From the NCBI RefSeq assembly GCF_001469165.1, contig NZ_JABX01000002.1:182097-246096 (forward strand): a stretch of DNA of 64,000 nucleotides, in the 5' to 3' direction. A program made the translations under genes and the position numbers. Shown here one piece after another: positions 43,715-53,406 of the stretch. The first letter of the stretch is position 1. Each line of letters opens with the position of its first letter. This DNA is from Thiohalocapsa sp. ML1. Lineage in GTDB: Bacteria; Pseudomonadota; Gammaproteobacteria; Chromatiales; Chromatiaceae. The notes under the pieces were generated by a model, which did no database searches, was not told where the DNA came from, and saw only the letters and a program-made list of their open reading frames with translations.

Positions 43715-44308
43715 ATGTCTGTCCGCCTGCGGATGATACCCATCGCCCTGTTGGCCGCCGCCGCGGGCCTCGACGCACCGGCCGCGCTCGCAACCGTTGC
43801 AACCGGCGACGGCGCGAGCGTTGTGCGCCCGGCGCCTGGCGTCGTCGATGCCACAGCGCACAAGCACCGCGCCACGAACCCCGATGTGGTTGTCGATCCC
43901 ACGAGCGCGCGGTACGGGCGTGCCGGCGCGCTGACAGCCAAGGCGACGCTGAACGCGAGCGACGTCCCGCCGGGGCTCGGGGTTACGACTGCCGCGCCGA
44001 CGCCGCGCGGGCGCGACGACGACGGCGTGGTGATCGGCGCGGGACTCCGGCATATCGGCATGAGCCGGAACGCCGAGTCCGCGGGCGAGCATGCGCGCGC
44101 GCTGCCGGAGCACTCGCCCACCTCGGCGTCCGGCCCGACCACCGTGGCGTTGCTGGGCATCGGGCTCGCCGTGCTTGGGCTGCGACAGCGGCGGGCGCGG
44201 GCGCGGGCGCGCCGGGCCGGCGCAGGCCGGCGACCCGGGGTCATGCGCGTGCGCCGGCTCCGGCGCGGTCGGATTTGCGCAGCAGATCGAGCCGGTGCGG
44301 CTTCATGA
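43715..44308 (+). CDS. Secreted protein with PEP-CTERM-like sorting tail
   Basis: 197 residues from ATG 43715, preceded by AAGGAACTGTAAAGAA. Signal peptide MSVRLRMIPIALLAAAAG ending ALA. The mature part is disordered and Ala/Thr/Asp-rich. Near the C-terminus, SGPTTVALLGIGLAVLGLRQ followed by RRARARARR mimics the PEP-CTERM tripartite signal, with SGP in place of VPEP. The tail runs about 30 residues past the Arg cluster, longer than usual, and overlaps the convergent methyltransferase gene by 68 bp. No exosortase is in the window. Confidence 0.5.
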   Translation: MSVRLRMIPIALLAAAAGLDAPAALATVATGDGASVVRPAPGVVDATAHKHRATNPDVVVDPTSARYGRAGALTAKATLNASDVPPGLGVTTAAPTPRGRDDDGVVIGAGLRHIGMSRNAESAGEHARALPEHSPTSASGPTTVALLGIGLAVLGLRQRRARARARRAGAGRRPGVMRVRRLRRGRICAADRAGAAS

Positions 44309-44975
44309 AGTGCGCGCCCTCCGGTGTCAGGTGTGCCTCGAAGGCGGCGCGAATCTCGGCACGTCGCGCCGCATCGATCTCGAGCGCCGTGTGCGTCACG
44401 TCGAGGAACCGCGCTGCGAAGCTGTCCCAGTCCGGATAGGCGCCCGGCACTTCAATGAACACCTCCGCCTCGGCAACGAACAGCCCGGCATCGACGGCGC
44501 GACAGAGCGCATCGAAGGCGGCCTGCCGCACCTCCCGCTCGTCGTTGATCAAGGCCATCAGGTCGTTGAACGGGCCAGCATAGACCGGCTCCGAGAACAG
44601 CGCCGCGCCGCCCGGCTTGAGCACGCGGTGGATTTCACCGAGCGCCTGGTCCATCCCGGCCATGGGCACGTGGTGCAGGGACTTGAACATGAGCACCGCG
44701 TCGAAGGACGCGTCCGGCGCGTCGATGGCCTCGGCCCCGCCCAGCACGAATCGCACGCCCGGCAGGTCGCCCAAGCCAAGGTTTTTTTCGTGCTGAATCC
44801 GGTCCACCTCGGTGGCGATCACCACCGCCGCGCCGAGCCGCTCCACCAGCGCGCGGGTGCTGTGCGCGGCGCCGCAGCCGAGCTCCAGCACTTGTGCACC
44901 ACGGATGTCGAGGAGCTCACCGACGGCGTCGATCTCGGTGGCGGTGCGGTAGCGGCCTAGGGCGTTGAGCTGCAT
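44241..44975 (-). CDS. Class I SAM-dependent methyltransferase
   Basis: 244 residues from ATG 44975; the long in-frame extension upstream is only translated repeat DNA (SPPPPFKLHPSP). Motif I is VLELGCGAAHSTRALVERLG, then ATEVDRIQHEKN, motif II around GAEAIDAPDASFDAVLMFKS, and LHHVPMAGMDQALGEIHRVL plus KPGGAALFSEPVY. This is the Methyltransf_11/25 type acting on small molecules; the substrate cannot be told. Confidence 0.88.
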   Translation of the reverse strand: MQLNALGRYRTATEIDAVGELLDIRGAQVLELGCGAAHSTRALVERLGAAVVIATEVDRIQHEKNLGLGDLPGVRFVLGGAEAIDAPDASFDAVLMFKSLHHVPMAGMDQALGEIHRVLKPGGAALFSEPVYAGPFNDLMALINDEREVRQAAFDALCRAVDAGLFVAEAEVFIEVPGAYPDWDSFAARFLDVTHTALEIDAARRAEIRAAFEAHLTPEGAHFMKPHRLDLLRKSDRAGAGARA

Positions 44976-44977
44976 GG

Positions 44978-45180
44978 GAAAAGGGTGAAGGGGAGGCGGA
45001 GAAAGTTTGAAGGGGGAAGGGTGAAGTTTGAAAGGGGGAGGCGGAGAAAGTTTGAAGGGTGAAGGGTGAAGTTTGAAAGGGGGAGGCGGAGAAAGGGTGA
45101 AGGGGGAAGGGTGAAGTTTGAAAGGGGGAGGCGGAGAAAGGGTGAAGGGTGAAGCTTGAAACGGGGGAGGTGGAAAGTTT
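44978..45180. repeat. Higher-order tandem repeat (about 45 bp x 4)
   Basis: A unit of GAAAGGGGGAGGCGGAGAAAG followed by GGTGAAG-type heptamers recurs four times with variation. All purine on the plus strand, so the methyltransferase leader is a 200-nt pyrimidine tract. Confidence 0.85.
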
Positions 45181-45273
45181 GACGGGGCAAGGTTGCAGCG
45201 CCCGCCGTGCGGACAAGCCCGCTGGCCGTTAGCCGGCCGCGGGACTTGTGCGCTGGTTGGCGGGCGCCGCCGC

Positions 45274-46650
45274 TCAGCAGCCGGACGGCAGGCCGGCCAG
45301 GGCCATCGCCACCTCGGCGTCGTCATACACCAGGTCCTGCAACTTGCCGGCGTTGTAGTCGATGTACGCCTGCATGTCGAAGTGGCCGTGGCCGCAGAGG
45401 TTGAACAGGATGGCCTTGGACTCGCCGGTTTCCCGGCACTTCTCGGCCTCGTGGAGCGCGGCCTTCACGGCGTGGTTCGCCTCCGGGGCGGGCAGGATGC
45501 CCTCGGCCTTCGCAAACTCGATGCCGGCCGCGAAGCACTCAAGCTGGTTGTAGCTGCGCGGTGCGATGTGGCCGAGCTTGGCCAGGTGGCTGATCTGCGG
45601 CGCCATGCCGTGGTAGCGCAGCCCGCCCGCGTGGAAGCCGGGCGGCACGAAGCTGGAACCCAGCGTGTACATTTTCACCAGCGGCGTCAGGTGGGCGGTG
45701 TCGCCGAAGTCGTAGGCGAAGGCACCCTTGGTCAGGGTCGGGCAGGCGGACGGCTCCACGGCGATAAACTCGGTGTCGAGCCCGCGCTGCCACTTCTGGT
45801 GCAGGAACGGGAACGCGATGCCGGCAAAGTTGCTGCCGCCGCCGGTGCAGCCGATGACCATGTCCGGATAGTCGTCGGCCATGTCCATTTGCTTGATCGC
45901 CTCGATTCCGGTAACGGTCTGGTGCAGCAGCACGTGGTTCAGCACCGAGCCGAGCGCATAGCGGGTGTCGTCGCGCTGCACGGCCATCTCCACGGCCTCG
46001 CTGATGGCGATGCCCAAACTGCCGGTGCTGTCCGGACGGCCCTTCAGGATGGCGCGGCCGGACTCGGTTTGGTCGCTCGGGCTCGCGATGCACTGCGCGC
46101 CCATCGTCTCCATGTAGGCGCGCCGGTACGGCTTGCCGTCGAAGCTGACGCGGACCATGAACACCACGATCTCCAGCCCGAAGAAGGTGCCGGCCAGCGC
46201 CAGCGACGAGCCCCACTGCCCGGCGCCCGTCTCGGTGGTGATGCGCTTGACGCCCTCGACCTTGTTGTAGAAGGCCTGCGGGATCGCGGTGTTCGGCTTG
46301 TGGCTGCCGGCGGGGCTCACGCCCTCGTACTTGTAGTAGATGCGGGCCGGCGTATTCAGCGCGCGCTCCAGCCGGCGGGCGCGGAACAGCGGCGACGGGC
46401 GCCATTGGCGGTACACCTCGCGCACCGGACCCGGGATCTCGACCTCGCGCTCGGTGGACATCTCCTGCTCGATGACGGCGCGCGGAAAGATCGGCGCCAG
46501 GTCGTCGGGCGTGATGGGCTGCTTCGTGCCCGGGTGCAGCACCGGTGCCAGCGGTTCCGGAAGGTCCGCGCTGATGTTGTACCAGTGGGTCGGGAGATGC
46601 TCCTCATCGAGCAGGAACTTGACGCTGTCGGACGTAACTTTATCGGACAT
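45274..46650 (-). CDS. trpB: Tryptophan synthase beta chain, TrpB2 type
   Basis: 458 residues from ATG 46650. The length and the N-terminal [20 protein letters not shown] are those of the TrpB2 (TIGR01415) group. The PLP lysine lies in [18 protein letters not shown], the glycine-rich phosphate loop in [11 protein letters not shown], and [20 protein letters not shown] is typical. TrpB2 makes tryptophan from indole and serine, often without a TrpA partner. No trpA is adjacent. Confidence 0.93.
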   Translation of the reverse strand: MSDKVTSDSVKFLLDEEHLPTHWYNISADLPEPLAPVLHPGTKQPITPDDLAPIFPRAVIEQEMSTEREVEIPGPVREVYRQWRPSPLFRARRLERALNTPARIYYKYEGVSPAGSHKPNTAIPQAFYNKVEGVKRITTETGAGQWGSSLALAGTFFGLEIVVFMVRVSFDGKPYRRAYMETMGAQCIASPSDQTESGRAILKGRPDSTGSLGIAISEAVEMAVQRDDTRYALGSVLNHVLLHQTVTGIEAIKQMDMADDYPDMVIGCTGGGSNFAGIAFPFLHQKWQRGLDTEFIAVEPSACPTLTKGAFAYDFGDTAHLTPLVKMYTLGSSFVPPGFHAGGLRYHGMAPQISHLAKLGHIAPRSYNQLECFAAGIEFAKAEGILPAPEANHAVKAALHEAEKCRETGESKAILFNLCGHGHFDMQAYIDYNAGKLQDLVYDDAEVAMALAGLPSGC

Positions 46651-46865
46651 GGATTTCTTGGCCTCCGCGGTGATAACGTACCGCGGCGCCGGCCGCGTAC
46701 GATCGGGTAGTCTGCCACGTCGGCATTGGGCCGGACACCGACATGCGGCAATCGCGCGCGCATCACGCGGCGCGTTGAATGGCCGGCGCTGCCGCGGTCG
46801 GTGGTGCTGGACGCTTGCGCCGGCCCTGTGCGACAGTGCCGACGCATTCAATCGCCGAGACACTC

Positions 46866-47954
46866 GTGTCGCAAGCACCGTTGACCTCCCCTTCGACCCC
46901 GCTGCCAGCCGCCGGCGCGTGGCGCCTGCTGCGACCTTTTTTGTTCCTGCTGGAGGCCGAGCGCGCGCACCAGCTTGGCCTGCTGGCTGCCGCCGCCTGG
47001 CCGGCGCAGCTCGGCGCCCGGCTTTGGCGTGGCGGCGCCGACGTGGCCCATGCGCCGACGCTGGCGAAGCGGGTCATGGGGCTCGATTTTCCGAACCCGC
47101 TCGGCATCGCGGCCGGTGTCGACAAGGACGCCCAGGCCGTCACCTTCTGGCAGACACTCGGCTTCGGATTCGTCGAGGTCGGCACCGTCACGGCGCTGCG
47201 CCAGCCCGGCAACCCGCGCCCGCGCGTGTTCCGGCTGCCGCGGGACGGCGCGTTGATCAATCGCATGGGTTTCCCCAACGCCGGCGCCGACGTGGTGGCC
47301 ACGCGCATCGAGCGACTGCGCCAGCAGGGCACGCTCGCGGTGCCGCTCGGCATCAATATCGGCAAGTCCAAGGTAGTGCCGGCGGACGCGGCGGCGGCGG
47401 ACTACCGGCGCAGTTTCGAGCGGCTGGGGGAGCTTGCGGACTTTGTCGTCGTCAACGTCTCCAGCCCGAACACGCCTGGGCTCAGGGATCTGCAGAGCGC
47501 CGAGCAGGTCCGGGCCATCGTCGATGCCATCCAGACGCCGAACCAGGCCCTCGCGGTGCCGCGCCCGCTGCTCGTGAAGCTGGCGCCGGACCTCGCCGAC
47601 GACGCCGCGGTGGCCGCCGGGCGCGCCGCGCTCGACGCCGGGTGCGTCGGGCTCGTGATCAGCAACACCACGGTGGACTTCAGCGGCGTGCGCGGCGACA
47701 CCGCGGGCCTGTCGGGCGGGCTTTCCGGCCGGCCACTTATGCCCCGCAGCACGGCGCTCCTCGGCGTGCTGCGGCAGCAGCTCGGGCCTGATGCCGTGCT
47801 GATCGGCGTCGGCGGCGTCATGGACGCCGACAGCGCCGCCGCCAAGCTCGCCGCCGGCGCCGACCTGCTGCAGATCTACACCGGCTTGGTCTACGGCGGC
47901 CCGGGCCTGCCGCGGGCGCTGCTGCGCGGGCTCCTGGCACGCCAGGCCGCCTGA
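46866..47954 (+). CDS. pyrD: Dihydroorotate dehydrogenase, class 2
   Basis: 362 residues from GTG 46866, preferred because homologues have a short lead before [20 protein letters not shown]; an ATG at 46779 would add 29 low-complexity residues. FMN barrel: [62 protein letters not shown] (catalytic Ser), [27 protein letters not shown] and [15 protein letters not shown]. The N-terminal helices are the membrane-bound quinone tunnel of class 2 enzymes. It oxidises dihydroorotate in pyrimidine synthesis. Confidence 0.94.
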   Translation: MSQAPLTSPSTPLPAAGAWRLLRPFLFLLEAERAHQLGLLAAAAWPAQLGARLWRGGADVAHAPTLAKRVMGLDFPNPLGIAAGVDKDAQAVTFWQTLGFGFVEVGTVTALRQPGNPRPRVFRLPRDGALINRMGFPNAGADVVATRIERLRQQGTLAVPLGINIGKSKVVPADAAAADYRRSFERLGELADFVVVNVSSPNTPGLRDLQSAEQVRAIVDAIQTPNQALAVPRPLLVKLAPDLADDAAVAAGRAALDAGCVGLVISNTTVDFSGVRGDTAGLSGGLSGRPLMPRSTALLGVLRQQLGPDAVLIGVGGVMDADSAAAKLAAGADLLQIYTGLVYGGPGLPRALLRGLLARQAA

Positions 47955-48055
47955 GCCCGCCCGGGCCGGACGCTTTCTGCCCGGGGACTGTTCAAACCGC
48001 ACGCGCAGGCCCAATCTGCTGCCGTTGCGTCGACAGGCGCATTTGAACGCCGGGA

Positions 48056-48091
48056 ACGAGAACGGGAACGAGAACGAGAACGAGAGCGACC
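48056..48091. repeat. GAACGA/GAACGG hexamer repeat
   Basis: Six hexamers (GGGAACGAGAAC...) run directly into the antitoxin start codon and supply its only purine-rich leader. Confidence 0.8.
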
Positions 48092-48277
48092 ATGCAGACC
48101 GTCACCACCGAGTACGCCGCCGCCCACCTGGACGAGCTGATCGATCGTGTTGCCAACGGAGAATCCATCGCGCTCAGCCTGGACGGGCGCGTCGTCGCCC
48201 GCCTTGTGCGCCTCGAGCACGAGGGCGAGCAGGAGGTTCCCGCCGCGGAGGTCGAGGAGGCCTTCTACGGCGACTGA
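48092..48277 (+). CDS. Phd/YefM-type antitoxin, orphan
   Basis: 61 residues from ATG 48092: TEYAAAHLDELIDRVANGES and IALSLDGRVVARLVRL form the Phd/YefM DNA-binding N-domain, with a short acidic tail. Such antitoxins normally pair with RelE, Doc or VapC toxins; none follows within the 226 bp before the next gene. Either an orphan or a regulator. Confidence 0.75.
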   Translation: MQTVTTEYAAAHLDELIDRVANGESIALSLDGRVVARLVRLEHEGEQEVPAAEVEEAFYGD

Positions 48278-48503
48278 CAAAGCGGCCGGCTGTCCGCCCC
48301 GCCGCTTGTCCGCCCGGGGCGGACAGCCGGGCAGTCCGATGGGCATTGGAGCGGCGGGGTGACCTTGTTTCGTCAACTAACCGCGGTATAACGCGTTTTG
48401 ACCGGCGGTGCCCCTCGCGAGCGCCGCGGCATCGACCCCAGCACTGAACAACCGGCAACGGCGTACGCATAGCCTGCGCCCTGCCCACCGGAGGCACCGA
48501 CCC
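48278..48503. other. Intergenic region with a short GC hairpin
   Basis: GGCTGTCCGCCC at 48289 pairs with GGGCGGACAGCC at 48315, a 12-bp stem just after the antitoxin gene, probably a terminator. The rest (to 48503) precedes the coiled-coil operon; AACCGCGGTATAACGCG near 48380 could contain a -10 box. Confidence 0.45.
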
Positions 48504-49682
48504 ATGGCCGAGATCGCAAGCCCGATGCAGTACCTCGACAAGGCGATGAACACGCTGCACGACATGGGCCTTGCGCCCACGGCGCAGTCGAGCGCGAGTG
48601 ACCCGATGGTCGCGCTGCTCGATCGCATTGCCGGCCTCGACGAGGGTCGCGTCACCGCCATCGCGCGCACGCTCGCGCAGGCGTCCACTTTCAACGAGGT
48701 GGTGCGCGAGCAGGTCAAGGCCATGGAGGTCGGCAGCCGCTACGAGCAGATCACCGAGGCCTTCAACAGCATCCGCGACGATGCCAAGAAAATGGTCGAT
48801 CAGCTCGAAGACGGCAAAATCGACACCTTCGAGCGCCTGTCCAACATCTGGATGAAGGCCACCCGCGGCGACATCGCCGCCCGCTTCGACAAGATCAAGG
48901 ACACCTATCTCGACGTCACCGCCTCCACCAACGACCAGGTGCAGCGCGAGCAGCGCATCCTCAATGCGTATCAGGACTTCCGCGGCGCCATGAAGCAGTC
49001 AGAGGTGCTGGCACTCGAGGTGCTGAAGACCGCCGAGGGCGAGCTCGAAGCCGCCAAGGCCGCCGTGCAGCAGGCCATGGCCGCCGTCGAGGGCTTCTCC
49101 GGCGACGCGCCCGCCGAGCGCGCGCGGCTCGAGATGGCCCGCGACGAGCGCGTCCGCGACCTCCAAGACGTCGAAAAGCGCTATCAGATCGCCAAGGACC
49201 TGTCGGACAACATCACCGTGTCCTACAACACCTCCGAGGTGGTCATGGCACGGCTGCTGCAAACCACCAACGCCAAGGAGCGGCTGTATCAGCAGGCGAT
49301 CAGCTTCTTCACCACCAACGAGACGGTGCTGACCGCGCTCTCCGCGTCCTTCACCGGCATGTTCGGCCTCGCCGAGACCACGGCCACCGTGAACGCCATG
49401 AAGGACGGCGTGAGCCAGTCGCTGGAGGTGCTCGCCGAGATCGGCGGCAAGGTGCAGGAGGAGGCGGTCAAGGCCGGCTACGGGCCGACCATCCGCGCCG
49501 AGTCCGTGAAGAAGCTGGTGGACTCGGTGGTCAGCTACCAGACCCATTCGCGCGAGATCATCGAGCAGATGCGCAAGGAGTCCACCCGCAACGCCGAGGA
49601 GATCCGCGAGGCGGTGGAAGACGGCAAGCAGCGCATGGCGCGCCTCGCCGAGCAGGGCAAGGGGCTCGTGACCGGCCAATGA
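48504..49682 (+). CDS. Coiled-coil protein, first gene of a three-gene operon
   Basis: 392 residues from ATG 48504. Entirely helical with no signal peptide: ASDPMVALLDRIAGLDEGRV, IWMKATRGDIAARFDKIKDT, NEVVREQVKAMEV, and near 265-300 VSYNTSEVVMARLLQTTNAK, SFFTTNETVLTALSASF. The overall feel is of TelA/KlaA-like or chemoreceptor-like cytoplasmic coiled coils, but I cannot assign a family. Its stop overlaps the next start (ATGA), so the operon is translationally coupled. Confidence 0.6.
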   Translation: MAEIASPMQYLDKAMNTLHDMGLAPTAQSSASDPMVALLDRIAGLDEGRVTAIARTLAQASTFNEVVREQVKAMEVGSRYEQITEAFNSIRDDAKKMVDQLEDGKIDTFERLSNIWMKATRGDIAARFDKIKDTYLDVTASTNDQVQREQRILNAYQDFRGAMKQSEVLALEVLKTAEGELEAAKAAVQQAMAAVEGFSGDAPAERARLEMARDERVRDLQDVEKRYQIAKDLSDNITVSYNTSEVVMARLLQTTNAKERLYQQAISFFTTNETVLTALSASFTGMFGLAETTATVNAMKDGVSQSLEVLAEIGGKVQEEAVKAGYGPTIRAESVKKLVDSVVSYQTHSREIIEQMRKESTRNAEEIREAVEDGKQRMARLAEQGKGLVTGQ

Positions 49683-50608
49683 GCGCCACCGCGACCGACG
49701 CAGCACCGGGCGCCGCCGCCGGCACCGCTACGCCGCCGCTCGATGACGTCATGCTGGCCATGGACGTGGTCGACACGCTGCGCCGCAAGGAGCGCCTGGT
49801 GCAGCGCGAGCTCGACAGCGGCGAGCGCGAGCAGGCGCTAAAGGAGCGCCTGCGCAAGATCTACGCCGCCCAGGGGATCGAGGTCAGCGACGCCGTCCTT
49901 GCCGAGGGCGTGCGCGCGCTCGAAGAAGACCGCTTCGTCTACAAGCCGCCGCCCAAGTCCTTCGCCAGGACGCTCGCGCGCCTCTACGTGAACCGCGGGC
50001 GCTGGGGCAAGTGGGCGGCCGGTCTGCTCGCCGCCGTCGCCGTGCTGGCGGTGGCCTGGCAACTGCTGGTAGTCGCGCCGCGTGCCGCGCTGCCGGAGCG
50101 GCTCCAGGCCCTGCATGCGGAGGTCACGGCGCTCGCCGTCGAGCCCGCGGCGGACGCCAAGGCGGACACGCTGCTCGCCGCCGGCAAGCGGGCGCTGCGC
50201 GACGGCGACACGGCGGCGGCCGATGCCGCGCTCGCCGACCTCAAGACCCTGCGTGCGCAGCTTGAGCTTGAATACAGCCTGCGCATCGTCTCCCGCCCCG
50301 GGGAGCGGAGCGGTGTCTGGCGCATTCCGGACGTCAACACGGGCGCGCGCAACTACTACCTCATCGTCGAGGCCATCGGCCCCCGCGGCGAGGTGCTGAC
50401 GCTGCCCATCACGAGCGAGGAGACCGGCAAGACCAAGCGCGTGAGCACCTGGGGGGTGCGCGTGGACGAGGCGACCTTCGAGCGCGTGGCCGCCGACAAG
50501 CGCGACGACGGCATCATCCAGGCCGACCTCGTGGGCCGCAAGGCCGCTGGCCGGCTGACGCCGGACTACACAATGCGCACCACCGGCGCGGCGATTACGG
50601 AGTGGTAA
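49679..50608 (+). CDS. DUF6384-like membrane-anchored protein
   Basis: 309 residues from ATG 49679. The N-terminal 90 residues are a conserved helical module (PPLDDVMLAMDVVDTLRRKE, QGIEVSDAVLAEGVRALEED, RFVYKPPP). A membrane helix follows (KWAAGLLAAVAVLAVAWQLL), a short coiled coil, and a periplasmic or cytoplasmic beta domain (LRIVSRPGERSGVWRIPDVN, ARNYYLIVEAIGPRGEVLTL). I liken it to DUF6384 from memory. Middle gene of the coupled operon. Confidence 0.65.
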   Translation: MSATATDAAPGAAAGTATPPLDDVMLAMDVVDTLRRKERLVQRELDSGEREQALKERLRKIYAAQGIEVSDAVLAEGVRALEEDRFVYKPPPKSFARTLARLYVNRGRWGKWAAGLLAAVAVLAVAWQLLVVAPRAALPERLQALHAEVTALAVEPAADAKADTLLAAGKRALRDGDTAAADAALADLKTLRAQLELEYSLRIVSRPGERSGVWRIPDVNTGARNYYLIVEAIGPRGEVLTLPITSEETGKTKRVSTWGVRVDEATFERVAADKRDDGIIQADLVGRKAAGRLTPDYTMRTTGAAITEW

Positions 50609-50622
50609 GGGGGAACGCGGCC

Positions 50623-52077
50623 ATGATGAGCGGCATGCAGGCCATCGCCGAGCTCTCGACGCTGAGTCGGGACCAGCAGAGCGCCTTGGGCGATCTGGAC
50701 ACGCAGGCAGAGGCGCTCCAGCAGCAGATCCGCGAGCTGATGCAGCGCCGCGGCGAACGGCTCAAGGCGCTCGCACGGGTGCACATCTCGCTGCTCGATG
50801 AGGCGCCGCTCGCCGGTGCGCTCGACGCTGCCGAGCAGCGCGTCGTGGAGCTGCTCGGCCGGCGCGACGCCGCCGCCGCCGAGGTCGCGCGCAAGATTGA
50901 GCAGACCACGGCCGCGAAGGCGGACCTCGAGGCCCGGCGCGAGCGCCTGCGCGGGGAGCTGGAGGCCGCCGCCGAGGTGCTCGACAACGCCGAGGCCGCC
51001 GTGCAGACCAAGCTCGACGCGGACGCCGCCTACCGCGCCCAACGCGAGCGCACGGCCGAGGCGGAGCGCATCGCGCAGCACGCCGAGACCAAGGCCGGCG
51101 ACAGCGAAGCCGAGGAGCAGTCCAAGGGCGCCGCCTATCGCGACGACCCGCTGTTCATGTACCTATGGCGGCGCCGGTTCGGCACCGCCGAGTACCGCGG
51201 CCGCGGCCTGTTCCGCTGGCTCGACGGCAAGGTCGCCCGTCTCATCGGCTACGAGGATGTGCGCCTCAACTACCAGCGCCTCGCCGAGATCCCGCTACGG
51301 CTGCGCGACTACGCGAAGGCGCGGCGCGAGGCCGCCGACGCCGAATACGGGGCGCTGCGCCAGCTCGACGACGACGCCCGCGCGGCCGCCGGCATCCCCG
51401 GCTTGGAGCATGATCGTGATGCGGCGCAGTTGGCGGTGGACGACAACGAGTCCCGACTCGAGACCGCCGAGGCCGAGCTCGCCGGACTGCTGGCCCAGCG
51501 CTCGGCCTTCGCTGCCGGCGAGGACGAGCACAGCCAGCGCGCCGTCGAGCAGCTCGCAGAGACGCTGCAACGCGAGGACCTCGCGACGCTGGAGCGCGAG
51601 GCCGCGCAAACGCCCTTCCCGGAGGACGATCGCATCGTCGCCGAGCTGAAAGAGCTGGAGCGCGAACAACGCCGCCACAGCTTCCTGCTCGAGAACCTGA
51701 AGCAGACGCGCGCCAAGCACCAGGAAAAGCTGGAAGACCTCGCGCGGCTGCGGCGCGACCTGCAGCGCGAGGGCATGCACCGCCCCGGCGGCAGCTTCGG
51801 CGACGCCGCAGTGGTCGCCATGATGCTGACCAACTTCGTTAAGGGCGTCATCGACCGCGACGCCCTGATGCGAGTGCTGGAGGAGCAGTACCGCTATCGG
51901 CCGCCGCGCACCGATCCCACCTTCGGCTCCGGCGGCTTCGGGCATGGCAGCCCCTGGGGCGGCGGCATGGCCGGACGCTCGTCCCGCATGCCGTCGAGCC
52001 GGGGCGGTGGCGGCTTTCGCAGCGGCGGGGGATTCGGCGGTGGCGGCGGCGGCTTTCGCACCGGCGGCGGGTTCTGA
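50623..52077 (+). CDS. Coiled-coil protein with Gly-rich C-terminus, third operon gene
   Basis: 484 residues from ATG 50623, preceded by AAGGGGGAA; an earlier in-frame start at 50602 is less likely. Long coiled coils (residues 20-190 and 250-400) flank a globular-looking region YRDDPLFMYLWRRRFGTAEY with RGRGLFRWLDGKVARLIGYE. The last 60 residues are Gly/Ser/Phe-rich (GGGFRSGGGFGGGGGG). No family recognised. The three products probably form one assembly. Confidence 0.6.
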   Translation: MMSGMQAIAELSTLSRDQQSALGDLDTQAEALQQQIRELMQRRGERLKALARVHISLLDEAPLAGALDAAEQRVVELLGRRDAAAAEVARKIEQTTAAKADLEARRERLRGELEAAAEVLDNAEAAVQTKLDADAAYRAQRERTAEAERIAQHAETKAGDSEAEEQSKGAAYRDDPLFMYLWRRRFGTAEYRGRGLFRWLDGKVARLIGYEDVRLNYQRLAEIPLRLRDYAKARREAADAEYGALRQLDDDARAAAGIPGLEHDRDAAQLAVDDNESRLETAEAELAGLLAQRSAFAAGEDEHSQRAVEQLAETLQREDLATLEREAAQTPFPEDDRIVAELKELEREQRRHSFLLENLKQTRAKHQEKLEDLARLRRDLQREGMHRPGGSFGDAAVVAMMLTNFVKGVIDRDALMRVLEEQYRYRPPRTDPTFGSGGFGHGSPWGGGMAGRSSRMPSSRGGGGFRSGGGFGGGGGGFRTGGGF

Positions 52078-52086
52078 GCCCGCCGG

Positions 52087-52299
52087 CTACTCGTTCTCCC
52101 GCGCCAGGCTCAGCTCCGGCGGCGCCTCCGGGTCCGCCGCCGGGCTGACGCGGACCTGCATCGGCGCGCAGCACACCTCGCAGTCCTCCACGTAGACGTG
52201 GTCGCCACCGCCGGAATCGAGACCGCTGCAATCGACTATGAGCTCGATGGGCTCACCGCACCACGGGCAGTAGCCGTTTACGGTTTGCAGCAGATCCAA
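52087..52299 (-). CDS. CPXCG motif-containing cysteine-rich protein
   Basis: 70 residues. The only suitable start is TTG 52299. The pattern CPWCGEPIELIVDCS and YVEDCEVCCAPMQVRV has the CPxCG and ExCxVCC motifs of this small zinc-ribbon-like family, with the usual acidic tail (ELSLARENE). Function unknown. Confidence 0.85.
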   Translation of the reverse strand: MDLLQTVNGYCPWCGEPIELIVDCSGLDSGGGDHVYVEDCEVCCAPMQVRVSPAADPEAPPELSLARENE

Positions 52300-52334
52300 C
52301 GCTCAAGCCCCTACGTCTTCGCCTCGGACCGACC

Positions 52335-52462
52335 AAGTTTTCTCATCGCTATCGAAATCGAACTCCAAATCGACATCGATTGTGGCAAACCGATCCCGAT
52401 GTGAGGGCCGAGGGCTGAGGGCCGAGCCCCTTGGCCCTTGGCCCTCAGCCCTCGGCCCTTCC
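52335..52462. repeat. CGATAG-type hexamers followed by a GGCCGAG hairpin
   Basis: 52335-52402 has ATCGCTATCGAAATCGAACT and ATCGACATCGATTGTGG words; 52403-52462 has GGGCCGAGGGCTGAGGGCCG and its complement. Two of the window's repeat families side by side between two minus genes. Confidence 0.75.
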
Positions 52463-52466
52463 ATCC

Positions 52467-52838
52467 TCAAGCCGCGCCGCCGTGCCGGTGCCGCAGGTAC
52501 AGGTCGGCCAGCATGTAGAGGATCAGGAGCGTCGGCACCAGCGCGAGCCAGCCGGACAGCATGCGCGGGTCGATGGACGCCCGCAGCAGCAGCCCCATCA
52601 CGACATGCAGGCCCAGGAGCTTGAGCCCCAACTGGTCCGCCGCCGATTGCGGCAACAGCGCCGCCACCACGCCGTAAATCCCGTACAGGCTGACGCCGAG
52701 CCCGAAGGGCAACGCCAAGAGTTGGTAGGCCGACCCGAAATGCGGTACCACGGCGACCCCAAACGAGAACGCGAGGCCGACCAAAACAACACCAGCGGAC
52801 ACGACGCCGGCCTGAAGCGCTTGCAGATTCACTTCCAT
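52467..52838 (-). CDS. Small integral membrane protein (123 aa)
   Basis: From ATG 52838. Four hydrophobic segments: AGVVSAGVVLVGLAFSFGVA, AYQLLALPFGLGVSLYGIYG, LGLKLLGLHVVMGLLLRA and GWLALVPTLLILYMLADLYL. No family recognised. Confidence 0.6.
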   Translation of the reverse strand: MEVNLQALQAGVVSAGVVLVGLAFSFGVAVVPHFGSAYQLLALPFGLGVSLYGIYGVVAALLPQSAADQLGLKLLGLHVVMGLLLRASIDPRMLSGWLALVPTLLILYMLADLYLRHRHGGAA

Positions 52839-53406
52839 CTCCCCTTAGAACACGGTGCGTTAGATCAGGTTCGTTAGATCAGGTGCGTTAAATCATGGTC
52901 TTCGCAAGTTATTGCTCGCGGGCTCCGGAATCAACGCCAAACGCAGGCCTATTTGTGTCGGCGCCCTGTTTCGGGCAGCCCAGCCTCCTCGGACCTCGGA
53001 CACTGGCTGGGGAAGGGCCAAGGGAGCGCTCCTTGGCCCTCGGCCCTCGGCCCTCGGCCCTCGGCCCTCGGACCTCGGACCTCGGACCCCTAATATCTGT
53101 CCAAAAAACCGGCTGACAGTAACCCGAATCGCCGCCGTCTGCGCCTTCTCGGCAGTACAAGCCCAGGTTTATCGCAGGCGTGCGGCGGTGTCTCGCAAGG
53201 GCCAAGTGGAAATTACCAATTGTCGTCCCGCGCGGGTGGTCTATGCTGAAAACGTGGCCCGGAGGCAACGCCGACAGCCCTCATTGAGACTGGCTTACGG
53301 CCTCCGATTTGACAGATATTGCTGAGATCGCAACATCTTTGTGCCAAAGCAACAACGACAGCAACAAAGTCGGTCTTAGTCCATAACATTGACCCGGAGC
53401 AGTACC
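52839..53406. other. Repeat-rich gap before a small gene
   Basis: No gene seen in 568 bp. 52855-52893 has three GTTAGATCAGGT-type repeats. 53008-53090 has GGGCCAAGG and then nine CCCTCGG/CCTCGGA units, an uneven member of the GGCCGAG family. The remainder is ordinary sequence, with TTTGACAGATATTGCTGAGAT near 53307 as a possible promoter for 53407. Confidence 0.6.

Noticed and set aside
44976..45326. N-terminal extension of the methyltransferase with SPPPPFKLHPSP repeats
   Set aside because: It is a translation of intergenic tandem repeats; the methyltransferase fold begins at ATG 44975.
46779..46865. Upstream ATG for pyrD
   Set aside because: It would add 29 low-complexity residues absent from class 2 enzymes; kept only as an alternative.
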